From NCBI GenBank assembly GCA_001689495.1, contig LUJS01000029.1:1-16911 (forward strand): a DNA stretch of 16,911 bases. The letters run 5' to 3'. Source of the DNA: Bacteroidales bacterium M8 (GTDB taxonomy: Bacteria > Bacteroidota > Bacteroidia > Bacteroidales > Muribaculaceae). The notes below the pieces were generated by a model. It worked only from the letters and a program-made list of their open reading frames with translations, was not told the origin of the DNA and made no database searches. Shown here in pieces: positions 8,245-14,907 of this stretch. Positions within the stretch are counted from its first letter, which is position 1; the number at the start of each line of letters is the position of its first letter. Made by a program: the position numbers and the translations under genes.

Positions 8245-8502
8245 TTAAATGTCGAGGTAAGTGATTTCGGTGATGTAGCCCTTCTGAGCAGCGTCCTTGA
8301 TGGCTGCGTCGAGGCCTTTCTTGTTGATGGTGCGGAGACCTGCGGCCGAGATGGTCAGGGTGATCCAAGCCTGCTCTTCAACCCAGAAGAATTTCTTGTT
8401 GAAGAGATTGACATCAAACTTGCGCTTGGTGCGACGCTTGGAGTGCGACACATTGTTGCCCACCATTGCTTTCTTGCCGGTAATCTGACAAATTTTTGAC
8501 AT
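8245..8502 (-). CDS. rpmB: 50S ribosomal protein L28
   Basis: An 85-residue protein with the bL28 hallmarks: MSKICQITGKKAMVGNNVSHS, then the basic SKRRTKRKF segment, then WVEEQAWITLTISAAGLRTINKKGL in the second half. It is a structural protein of the 50S subunit. It is the first gene of the rpmB-rpmG-DUF4295 unit, driven by a TAACTTTG promoter with a leader of about 125 nt that can fold (see the separate entry). The overlapping 83-residue frame read from 8665 starts upstream of the -7 box and is not a gene. Confidence 0.97.
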   Translation of the reverse strand: MSKICQITGKKAMVGNNVSHSKRRTKRKFDVNLFNKKFFWVEEQAWITLTISAAGLRTINKKGLDAAIKDAAQKGYITEITYLDI

Positions 8503-8628
8503 GGCTGTTGGTTTTTATCTCTTTTATTGTTTTTGTTTTGACGGGGTAGCCTGTGGCCGCCATCTCACGTCTCATATCGCCCGGACGGTGCATCTTTCCG
8601 CGGACTTTCAGAGATGAGCCACAAAACT
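8503..8628 (-). promoter_or_regulatory. Structured 5' leader of rpmB, possible autoregulatory element
   Basis: From the predicted start near 8628 the mRNA runs about 125 nt before rpmB. The segments 8611-8622 and 8553-8566 can pair in two blocks (GTGG with CCAC and ATCTC with GAGAT, separated by an internal loop). They close a GC-rich inner region that includes CCGCGG and CCGTCCGGGC. An A-rich unpaired stretch then leads to the ATG. Such leaders often bind a ribosomal protein, but I recognise no named motif. Confidence 0.4.
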
Positions 8629-8634
8629 CGACTG

Positions 8635-8666
8635 CAAAGTTAATCATTTTATGCCGTTTTGCCAAA
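8635..8666 (-). promoter_or_regulatory. rpmB operon promoter (TTTG -33 box, TAACTTTG -7 box)
   Basis: Minus strand: TTTG at 8663-8666, 20 bp spacing, then TAACTTTG at 8635-8642. Both elements fit the Bacteroidetes housekeeping promoter, and this is one of the best matches in the window. The ribosomal genes therefore have a promoter of their own, apart from cinA and the pectinesterase. Confidence 0.78.
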
Positions 8667-8715
8667 AGGGTTTGAATCTTTTTAGCAATACATTACATTT
8701 TTTAACTCTACATGT

Positions 8716-10200
8716 TTACGGTTTCCAACCCAGCACCCACTCGGGGTCGCGGTAGAGGTCTATCAGGTCGCGGTCGGCCTCGGGGTCGAGTACGCGCGAG
8801 CCCTTGGCACGGCGCGAGGTGTCGGCGGGCTTGCCGTCGCCGAGGTTGACGCTTCCGGCCTCCCAGTATCTCACGTACTCGGCTCCACCCTTTTCGAGTC
8901 CGCTCCATCCCTCGGCGGGGATGTCCTGCAGGCGGCAGTCTATCAGCACGAACTCGCACTGGGGATATGTGCCGTTGGTGCGGGCGAAGACGGCGTGTGG
9001 GCCCTTGCCTATCAGCGTGCAGTCGACAAAGACATCGCCGTGGTTGGACGTGCCGTTGCGGACGTATGCAAAGGGTCCGGATGCCTTGAGCACGCAGTCC
9101 TTGAAGAAAGCGGGGCCGCGGCCCAGCACCAGATCGCCGCCGCCGTCGATGGTGCAGCCCTCGATATATATCGAGCCGTTGACCTGAAGGGCGTCGCCGT
9201 CACCATATACCGTGAGATTCTCGAGGCGGTTGCGCTGTCCGTTGACCAGCAGGCCCTCGGCCTGTCCGGGCAGGGTGGTGGCTACGGTGAAGTTACGCAG
9301 CGTGCAGTCGGTGCAGTTGTCGGCCATGAACGGGGCGCGGCGCGAGGGGAAGGTGCCAAGCCACTCGTTGGTGCTGACGTCGACGGGGTGCGGGTTGAAC
9401 ACCTCGTTGTTGGCATAGTGTATGTAGACGCTGTCGCGGTTCTCGCCCTCGATGGTGAGGTTGCGCTTGTTGCGGAAGTAGACGAGCTCCTCATAGTCGC
9501 CGTTCCTGACCAGTATGCGCCACGGCTCGGCACTGAAGTCGGGCACATGGTCTATCGCGCCCTGCACGGTGACGAAGTCACCCGACCCGTCCTGTGCCAC
9601 GACAAGCTCGCGGCGCTCGGCGGCGGGGGCGGCGGCACGGGTGCCGAAACGCCAGCCGTCCTTCTTGGTTATCCCCTTGAATTTGCCTTTCTCGAGCCTG
9701 AAGGCCGACGCAGGCACGGTGACATAGTACTCGCGTCCGTATTCAAGCAGGTTGTTGTGGGGATATATCTCGGCCTTGTTGCCGTCGACGATCACGGGGT
9801 AGAAATGAAATCCGTCGGTGAATCCGCCGATAATGGTGAGCTGATAGCGCGAGGTGTCGCGTGCGGCAGTGCCCGAGGGGGTGCCGGGACGGCAGGTGGC
9901 GTTGGTCTGGCGGGGGCGGTTATAGTTGTAGGGCTCGAGCGTGTAGAGTGCCTTAGGGAATTTGGTCTTCTCGGTCGGACCGGCGGGGATGGAGAGGTCG
10001 AGGCTGTCGACCTGTTGGTCGGTCTCGGCGTCAAAGATGCGTATCACTCCCTCGGTGGCCGGGGTCGGGGTCGAGGGGAAGGTGATGCTGAGACGTGTGT
10101 CGGGCGAAACGACGCTGCCTGGCGCGGGCGATACCTGCGGGAGTGCCGCCGAGAGTGCGAGCGGCAGCAGCAGTGAGGCCGTGATGATTGAATTTTTCAT
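8716..10200 (-). CDS. Secreted pectinesterase-like protein (CE8 beta-helix with N-terminal Ig-like domain)
   Basis: Protein of 494 residues with a signal peptide (about 1-19, KNSIITASLLLPLALSAA). An Ig-like domain of Big_5 type follows (about 20-187, SPAPGSVVSPDTRLSITFPS), then a right-handed beta-helix starting at ELVVAQDGSGDFVTVQGAID (198-217), the pectinesterase opening. Expected active-site positions by eye: Gln313 (GQAEGLLV), Asp336 (YGDGDALQV), Asp356 (GGGDLVLGRG) and possibly Arg407 (VFARTNG). The glutamine usually just before the first catalytic Asp is Gly335, and the usual RPW is not seen. The likely role is de-esterification of pectin or a related glycan in the periplasm or at the surface. 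It starts 34 bp after the cinA stop, with no clear promoter of its own and no SusC/SusD genes nearby. Methylesterase activity is likely but unproven. Confidence 0.85.
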   Translation of the reverse strand: MKNSIITASLLLPLALSAALPQVSPAPGSVVSPDTRLSITFPSTPTPATEGVIRIFDAETDQQVDSLDLSIPAGPTEKTKFPKALYTLEPYNYNRPRQTNATCRPGTPSGTAARDTSRYQLTIIGGFTDGFHFYPVIVDGNKAEIYPHNNLLEYGREYYVTVPASAFRLEKGKFKGITKKDGWRFGTRAAAPAAERRELVVAQDGSGDFVTVQGAIDHVPDFSAEPWRILVRNGDYEELVYFRNKRNLTIEGENRDSVYIHYANNEVFNPHPVDVSTNEWLGTFPSRRAPFMADNCTDCTLRNFTVATTLPGQAEGLLVNGQRNRLENLTVYGDGDALQVNGSIYIEGCTIDGGGDLVLGRGPAFFKDCVLKASGPFAYVRNGTSNHGDVFVDCTLIGKGPHAVFARTNGTYPQCEFVLIDCRLQDIPAEGWSGLEKGGAEYVRYWEAGSVNLGDGKPADTSRRAKGSRVLDPEADRDLIDLYRDPEWVLGWKP

Positions 10201-10234
10201 GGTCGGTTTTATTATCGTTATATAATAGGTGTTG

Positions 10235-11488
10235 TCAGCACTGTGAGTCGAGCAGCTTTATGGCCAGCAGCAGGGCGTGGGTCGTGGCGGTCTCGATGAT
10301 GCGTTCGCGCGAGCCGTTGAATCGCCCGAGGGTCTGCATCTCGGCCTCGCCGACGCGGGCGGCAATCCATACGGTGCCCACCGGCTTGTCGGGGGTGCCT
10401 CCGCCGGGACCGGCGATGCCGCTCGTGGCTATGGTGACCGTGGCGCCGGTCTGCGACATGGCTCCGCGCGCCATCTCGACAACCGTCTCGCGGCTCACGG
10501 CACCGTGGGCGGCAAGCGTATCGGCCGAGACGCCGAGCAGGCGCATCTTGACATCGTTGCTGTATGACACGATTCCCCCGGCCACGACATCCGAGGCTCC
10601 GGGTATCAGCGTCAGGCTGTGGGCTATGTTGCCGCCGGTACAGCTCTCGGCGGTGGCTATGGTGAGTCCGCGGGCTCGGCAGCGGTCCAGAAGTATCTCG
10701 GCGGCGGTCATGTCCTTGCGCGAGATGGCGTGTTCGGGGCCTATGAGGGCACATATTTCGTCGGCCACCCTCTCTGTCTCGCTCTCGATGAACCGACGGT
10801 CCGTGTGCACTCCGTCTATCCTGAGCCTGATCAGTCCGGGCTTGGGCAGGTAGGCTATGTGCAGGTGTGGGGGCAGGGCAGATTCAATTCCGGCTATCGT
10901 CTCAGCGAGCGCGCTTTCGGTAAATCCGGCCACCATCACGACCGAGTGCGAGATGACGGTGTCGGAGGGGAATTTCTCGAGCAGGGCGGGCAGCACGGCG
11001 TCGTCGAGCATGGTGCGGGTCTCGAACGGCACGCCGGGCATGGCCACGAGCACCTTGCCGTCGGCACGCTCGAACCACATGATGGGGGCCGTGCCCACGA
11101 GATTCTGTATGACGCGGCACGACGTGGGCACCAGCGCCTGTGCGGCGGTGAGGGCGTTGAGCTTTATGCCGCGGCGCTCGAAGATGCGCAATATGTTTTC
11201 GGTCACCGATGGGTCCTCGACCAGCGTGCCGCCGAAATAGTCGCACAGCACCTGCTTGGTCAGGTCGTCCTTGGTGGGCCCGAGGCCGCCGGTGGTGATG
11301 ACGACGTCGGTGCGGCCGAATGCCTCGTCGATGGCGCGGGTGATGTCGGCGCCGTTGTCGCCGACGGTCTGCACGCCGCGCACGCTCCATCCATACGGGG
11401 CGATGGTGCGGGCTATCATGCCCGAATTAGTGTCGGTGACCTGCCCTATCAGCAGCTCGTCGCCGATCACTATGACGGAAATCTCCAT
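10235..11488 (-). CDS. cinA: CinA family protein (competence/damage-inducible, NMN amidohydrolase domain)
   Basis: Full-length two-domain CinA of 417 residues. The N-terminal molybdopterin-binding-like domain has IVIGDELLIGQVTDTNS (6-22) and VVITTGGLGPTKDDLTKQ (62-79). The C-terminal domain (about 260-417) carries ATAESCTGGNIAHSL, YSNDVKMRLLGV and TSGIAGPGGGTPDKPVGTVW, the hallmark of nicotinamide mononucleotide deamidase (PncC type), which turns NMN into nicotinate mononucleotide for NAD salvage. The N-domain is linked to ADP-ribose hydrolysis in some relatives. The gene starts 24 bp after the tsaD stop, so the two are probably co-transcribed, and the pectinesterase follows after 34 bp. A competence role should not be assumed in this lineage. 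Confidence 0.96.
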   Translation of the reverse strand: MEISVIVIGDELLIGQVTDTNSGMIARTIAPYGWSVRGVQTVGDNGADITRAIDEAFGRTDVVITTGGLGPTKDDLTKQVLCDYFGGTLVEDPSVTENILRIFERRGIKLNALTAAQALVPTSCRVIQNLVGTAPIMWFERADGKVLVAMPGVPFETRTMLDDAVLPALLEKFPSDTVISHSVVMVAGFTESALAETIAGIESALPPHLHIAYLPKPGLIRLRIDGVHTDRRFIESETERVADEICALIGPEHAISRKDMTAAEILLDRCRARGLTIATAESCTGGNIAHSLTLIPGASDVVAGGIVSYSNDVKMRLLGVSADTLAAHGAVSRETVVEMARGAMSQTGATVTIATSGIAGPGGGTPDKPVGTVWIAARVGEAEMQTLGRFNGSRERIIETATTHALLLAIKLLDSQC

Positions 11489-11512
11489 ATTGATAAGTCT
11501 GAAGGGTCTTAA

Positions 11513-12532
11513 TTATACAAGCACTCTGGCATACGGCACCTCGTCATACCGGCAGAAGTCTCTGTCGAGATACTTGAAGTATCCGGCTATGGCCACCATG
11601 GCGGCGTTGTCGGTGGTGAAAAGTCGCTGGGGGATGAATGCCTTGAGTCCGCGGCGGCTGCAATATTGGGCCACGGCCTCGCGCACGCCCGAGTTGGCCG
11701 ACACTCCGCCGCCTATGGCCACGGTCTTGACACCGGTCTGCCTGACAGCCTTGTCGAGCTTGTCGACGAGAATCTCGATGATGGTGCGCTGCAGCGACGC
11801 GGCAAGGTCGGCCTTGTTGTTGGCGATGAAGTCGGGGTCGGTCTTGAGATTGTCGCGCAGGGTGTAGAGGAACGAGGTCTTGAGCCCGCTGAAGCTATAG
11901 TCCAGACCGGGTATGTGGGGCTTGGCGAACTTGAAGCGCTTGGGGTCTCCCTCGGCGGCAAGACGGTCAATGTGCGGACCGCCGGGATAAGGCAGCCCCA
12001 TCACTTTGGCGCATTTGTCGAATGCCTCGCCGGCGGCGTCATCGATGGTGCGGCCCAGTATCTCCATGTCGTTGTAGTTGCGCACCAGTATCAGCTGGCT
12101 GTTGCCGCCCGACACGAGCAGGCAGAGAAACGGATACTCGGGCACCACGTCGCTCTCGTCGCGGCGTATGAAGTGCGACAGCACGTGGCCGTGCAGATGG
12201 TTCACGTCGACGATGGGCACGCGCAACCCGAGGGACATGCCTTTGGCAAACGACGTGCCCACGAGCAGCGACCCGAGCAGTCCCGGCCCGCGGGTGAACG
12301 CGATGGCCGACAGGTCGGATTTGTCTATCCCTGCACGCTTGATGGCCGTGTCGACCACCGGAAGTATGTTTTGCTGATGTGCGCGCGAGGCCAGCTCGGG
12401 CACCACGCCGCCATATTCGGCATGGACATCCTGCGAGGCTATCACGTTGCTCAGCAGTATGCCGTCCCTTATCACAGCCGCCGACGTATCATCGCACGAC
12501 GACTCTATTCCCAATATCGTTACATTGCTCAT
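11513..12532 (-). CDS. tsaD: tRNA N6-adenosine threonylcarbamoyltransferase
   Basis: TsaD/Kae1/Gcp protein of 339 residues, which attaches threonylcarbamoyl to A37 of ANN-decoding tRNAs together with TsaB and TsaE. Seen: ILGIESSCDDTSAAV (6-20), the metal-binding HxxxH of NHLHGH (His112, His116), LLVSGGNSQLILV (138-150), YPGGPHIDRLA, the FSGLKT segment and VAIGGGVSANSGVREA near the end. I chose the ATG at 12530-12532. The longer frame (from 12571) would add 13 residues foreign to the family, and its start lies upstream of the TAATTTTG promoter box at 12541-12548. With this start the mRNA is almost leaderless. cinA follows after 24 bp. Confidence 0.96.
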   Translation of the reverse strand: MSNVTILGIESSCDDTSAAVIRDGILLSNVIASQDVHAEYGGVVPELASRAHQQNILPVVDTAIKRAGIDKSDLSAIAFTRGPGLLGSLLVGTSFAKGMSLGLRVPIVDVNHLHGHVLSHFIRRDESDVVPEYPFLCLLVSGGNSQLILVRNYNDMEILGRTIDDAAGEAFDKCAKVMGLPYPGGPHIDRLAAEGDPKRFKFAKPHIPGLDYSFSGLKTSFLYTLRDNLKTDPDFIANNKADLAASLQRTIIEILVDKLDKAVRQTGVKTVAIGGGVSANSGVREAVAQYCSRRGLKAFIPQRLFTTDNAAMVAIAGYFKYLDRDFCRYDEVPYARVLV

Positions 12533-12540
12533 AGTGACTG

Positions 12541-12548
12541 CAAAATTA
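12541..12548 (-). promoter_or_regulatory. tsaD promoter, -7 box TAATTTTG
   Basis: Minus strand TAATTTTG fits TAnnTTTG. Only 8 bp separate it from the chosen tsaD ATG, so transcription would start within a few bases of the start codon. The box also rules against the longer tsaD start. It is divergent from the small RNA promoter about 140 bp away. Confidence 0.65.
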
Positions 12549-12636
12549 CTCAAAACCGCGCTAAAAACCATCGTTTCGGTCCGCCAATCATCCCTTGAAG
12601 GGTCATTATTACTTAAAATATGTTAATTCATTTAAC

Positions 12637-12693
12637 AGTCACAACATTGTATAACATTTGTCACATCTCTGTAACAATCGCGTCGTAACTTTG
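12637..12693 (+). promoter_or_regulatory. Pho-box-like 11-bp repeat array and TAACTTTG promoter of a small RNA
   Basis: Four units begin with GT at 12638, 12649, 12660 and 12671, exactly 11 bp apart: GTCACAACATT, GTATAACATTT, GTCACATCTCT and GTAACAATCGC. The last two contain TGTCACA and TGTAACA separated by 4 bp, the layout of a PhoB box (two 7-bp direct repeats, 4-bp spacer). A perfect -7 box TAACTTTG follows at 12686-12693. No TTTG -33 box is at the right distance, as expected if an activator replaces it. Confidence 0.55.
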
Positions 12694-12699
12694 CATCGT

Positions 12700-12858
12700 G
12701 ATTATAACCGACGCCTCTTCTAAACTAGGCAGTCGTCAAGATATAAGAATCAATACCATACACAGAGAAAAATAACGGTTGCAAAATAATAGTAATTAGA
12801 CTAAACCAATCATTTATCGCATCAAGAGGGTCGTCCAAAGAGACGACCCTAATTTTTT
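12700..12858 (+). ncRNA. Predicted small RNA of about 160 nt, no named family recognised
   Basis: Bounded by the TAACTTTG promoter (12686-12693) and an intrinsic terminator (12827-12858). It has no ATG. The only frame at the 5' end begins with GTG at 12698-12700 (25 codons) right at the expected start site and looks unlikely to be translated. The 5' part can fold into a hairpin (CGACGCCT with AGGC-A-GTCG, about 12709-12736). The middle is A-rich and largely unpaired, which could serve target or protein binding. It is not a leader of blaI in a simple sense, because blaI has its own promoter beyond the terminator. It might alternatively be an attenuated long leader of blaI. Confidence 0.5.
12827..12858 (+). 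terminator. Intrinsic terminator of the small RNA
   Basis: AGGGTCGTC (12827-12835) and GACGACCCT (12842-12850) form a perfect 9-bp stem with a 6-nt loop, followed by AA and six T (12853-12858). It is, with the one at 16846-16882, one of two clear U-tract terminators in the window. It insulates blaI from the upstream promoter. Confidence 0.88.
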
Positions 12859-12893
12859 GCCCGGCTCGACGTTAAAATTAGTTAAGACTATAT

Positions 12894-12930
12894 TTTTAGT
12901 TGCGAAACTAAAATAATAGTTCTAAATTTG
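12894..12930 (+). promoter_or_regulatory. blaI-M56 promoter with palindromic operator
   Basis: The -7 box TAAATTTG is at 12923-12930 and TTGC at 12900-12903 is a -33 candidate, with exactly 19 bp between. The perfect palindrome TTTTAGTT-GCGA-AACTAAAA (12894-12913) covers the -33 region and the first part of the spacer, where a BlaI-type repressor would block RNA polymerase. A second, shorter TAGT-TAAG-ACTA lies about 14 bp upstream. Autoregulation by the downstream BlaI protein is inferred. Confidence 0.7.
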
Positions 12931-12976
12931 CCACTGAAACAAATTCACATACCAACGACAAAAACAATCACACATT

Positions 12977-13372
12977 ATGAAACCGGGACGCAGACCCTCG
13001 TCAGGGCTCACAGACCGTGAGCTGGAAATCATGACAATCTTCTGGACCAAAGGTCCGCTCTATGTGCGCGACATGCTCGAATTCTTCCCCGAGCCGCGGC
13101 CGCACGTCAACACGGTGTCGACCATCGTGAGAATCCTCGAGGAGAAAGGGCATGTGGCCCACAACAACATCTCGGGGTCGCACCAATATTATGCCGTGAC
13201 GCCTCAGGACGAGTACCGCAAGAAGTCGATGGGACGCATTGTCAGCGACTTCTTTAACAATTCATACAAGATGGCCGTGTCCGCCCTCGTCGAGGAAGAG
13301 AAGGTGTCGGTCGACGAACTGCGCGAGATAATCGACATGATTGAACGGCGCGACAAAAAGCAGGAGGACTGA
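12977..13372 (+). CDS. BlaI/MecI/CopY family transcriptional repressor
   Basis: A 131-residue winged-helix repressor. LTDRELEIMTIFWTKGPLYVRDM (11-33) and the recognition segment HVNTVSTIVRILEEKGHV (43-60) followed by the wing (SGSHQYYAVTP, 66-76) are typical of the family. The C-terminal dimerisation helices contain FFNNSYKMAVSALVEEE (92-108), aligned with the region where MecI/BlaI are cleaved by the partner protease. It is followed after 4 bp by the M56 peptidase gene, the usual repressor-sensor pair, and preceded by a palindromic operator on its own promoter. No beta-lactamase gene is nearby, so the regulon is probably an envelope-stress or general one and not an antibiotic one. A gene name such as blaI would overstate this. 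Confidence 0.95.
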   Translation: MKPGRRPSSGLTDRELEIMTIFWTKGPLYVRDMLEFFPEPRPHVNTVSTIVRILEEKGHVAHNNISGSHQYYAVTPQDEYRKKSMGRIVSDFFNNSYKMAVSALVEEEKVSVDELREIIDMIERRDKKQED

Positions 13373-13376
13373 CCCC

Positions 13377-14849
13377 ATGACCGATCTCTTCTGCTACTCG
13401 CTCCTCTCGTCCATCGTCCTCACCGTGTTGTGGGGCGCCTATGGACTCTGCCTGAAAGGCGAAAGGTTTCACGACCTGAATCGCATGGCGCTTTGGTCGA
13501 TCATGATTCTTTCGGTCGCAGTGCCTCTGTTCCCGGCCATCAAGATCTTCAGTGACTCGCAGCCTCAGGGCGACTCCGGAATGATACAGATAGGCGACAT
13601 CACCGCCCAAGCCGTCGATGCCGACCCCACCGGGCCCGGCATGATGCAGATTCTGGCCATGGCCTATGCCATCGTTGCGGCTATATTGCTTGTTGCAGGC
13701 GGCGTCGCACTGGTCAGACTCCTCGTCATCATCGGGTCGGGCACCAGATTCACGACCCCGGACGGGACTGAGGTAATCGTGACCGAATGCGACGACATCG
13801 CGCCGTTCAGTTTCTGCCGGCTCATTGTCATGGGCCGCGAGGACTTCGCCAACAACTGCGACATGATTGTCCGGCATGAATCGGCACATATCAGTCAGGG
13901 CCATTTCGTCGATCTCCTCGCCTCACGCCTTGTCTGCGTGCTGCAGTGGTATAACCCCTGCGCATGGCTCATGGGCCGCGAGATTGCCGCCGTCCACGAA
14001 TATCTTGCAGACCGCCATGTGCTCGAATCCGGTGCCGACGACCGCCGTTATCAGATGCTGCTCGTGGAACGGTCGACCGGCATACGAATGATGCCACTTG
14101 CAAACTCACTCAACAATTCAAAACTCAAAAAACGTATAATAATGATGAAACAGATCTCTCCAGCGCCAAGGCGCGCGCTTCGCGTACTCGCGCTTGTTCC
14201 GGCTCTCGCCGCAGCAATCGCAATCACCAACATTCCGGCAATAGCCTCCACGCTTCGAACGACCGACAAGCCTGTCGCCGACGGCGGCTCGATCGAGGAG
14301 GTGACAGTCGTGGCATACACCGACAAGGCATCCAAGCCCGTGGGCAAGGTGGTTGCCAACCAAGACAATAACGTCTATGATGTCGTCGAGACCATGCCTC
14401 AGTTCCCCGGAGGCGAAAACGAATTGCTCAAGTTCATAGCCATGAACATCCGTTATCCGCAGAAGGCGCAGCAGGACGGAGTGAACGGCCGAGTTGTCCT
14501 GCAGTTTGTGGTCGGAGCCGACGGTAAGGCGGTAGATCCCGTCATCATACGTTCGGTCTCGCCCGAGCTGGATGCCGAAGCCTGCCGCATCGTAGGGATA
14601 CTCCCCGCATTCACACCCGGTAAGGTAAATGGCGAGAATGTAGCCGTGCGCTACACCCTGCCCATAGCGTTCAAACTCACGGGCAACGACAAGAAAGGTC
14701 AAAAACTACCCGATCCGGCATACTTTGTCGACGGCAAACAAGTGGACGACATCAAATCAATCGCCCCCGACCAAATCCAAAGCATGGACATCATCAAGGA
14801 CGACCCCGAATACCCCGACGGCAAAATAATGATAAAACTCAAGAAGTAA
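13377..14849 (+). CDS. M56 family membrane metallopeptidase with TonB C-terminal domain (BlaR1-like sensor)
   Basis: Protein of 490 residues. Membrane segments lie near 7-26, 37-58 and 92-118, and a fourth at about 266-290. The M56 zinc motif is HESAH (His167, Glu168, His171) with the distal Glu208 in VHEYLADRHVL. After the last membrane segment comes a periplasmic TonB-C domain (about 338-434, MPQFPGGENELLKF, YPQKAQQDGVNGRVVLQFVV, SPELDAEA). A short tail (448-490) resembles the start of a TonB-receptor plug (AYFVDGKQVDDIKSI, IIKDD). There is no penicillin-binding domain, so the signal is not a beta-lactam in the BlaR1 manner; the cytosolic protease likely cuts the adjacent repressor. The chosen ATG (13377-13379) is 4 bp after the repressor stop, with AGGAGG at 13362-13367. 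The longer frame from 13341 would overlap the repressor gene. Confidence 0.93.
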   Translation: MTDLFCYSLLSSIVLTVLWGAYGLCLKGERFHDLNRMALWSIMILSVAVPLFPAIKIFSDSQPQGDSGMIQIGDITAQAVDADPTGPGMMQILAMAYAIVAAILLVAGGVALVRLLVIIGSGTRFTTPDGTEVIVTECDDIAPFSFCRLIVMGREDFANNCDMIVRHESAHISQGHFVDLLASRLVCVLQWYNPCAWLMGREIAAVHEYLADRHVLESGADDRRYQMLLVERSTGIRMMPLANSLNNSKLKKRIIMMKQISPAPRRALRVLALVPALAAAIAITNIPAIASTLRTTDKPVADGGSIEEVTVVAYTDKASKPVGKVVANQDNNVYDVVETMPQFPGGENELLKFIAMNIRYPQKAQQDGVNGRVVLQFVVGADGKAVDPVIIRSVSPELDAEACRIVGILPAFTPGKVNGENVAVRYTLPIAFKLTGNDKKGQKLPDPAYFVDGKQVDDIKSIAPDQIQSMDIIKDDPEYPDGKIMIKLKK

Positions 14850-14877
14850 AAACGACATCCATTCTCCTCCCCCCGAC

Positions 14878-14901
14878 AAAGCCCGGCCCACCCCGGGCTT
14901 T
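14878..14901 (+). terminator. Terminator of the blaI-M56 operon
   Basis: AAAGCCCGG (14878-14886) and CCGGGCTTT (14893-14901) form a perfect 9-bp stem with a 6-nt loop, 28 bp after the M56 stop, followed by GATTATTTG. The AAA...TTT edges give a partial U-tract and an A-tract on the other strand. Confidence 0.8.
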
Positions 14902-14907
14902 GATTAT

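Noticed and set aside
8414..8665. 83-codon minus-strand frame covering the rpmB leader
   Set aside because: Its ATG lies upstream of the predicted -7 box, so it would not be on the transcript, and it overlaps rpmB in another frame.
8995..10176. 393-codon plus-strand frame opposite the pectinesterase gene
   Set aside because: Mirror frame with alanine/valine/glycine bias, no motif, and the opposite strand encodes a clear protein with signal peptide and beta-helix.
12698..12775. Possible 25-codon GTG-initiated leader peptide at the 5' end of the small RNA
   Set aside because: The GTG would be at or before the first base of the transcript, and codon content shows no recognisable peptide or attenuation codons.
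12977..14849. Beta-lactam resistance regulator pair (blaI-blaR1)
   Set aside because: The M56 protein has no penicillin-binding sensor domain and no beta-lactamase gene lies nearby; it has a TonB-C domain in its place.
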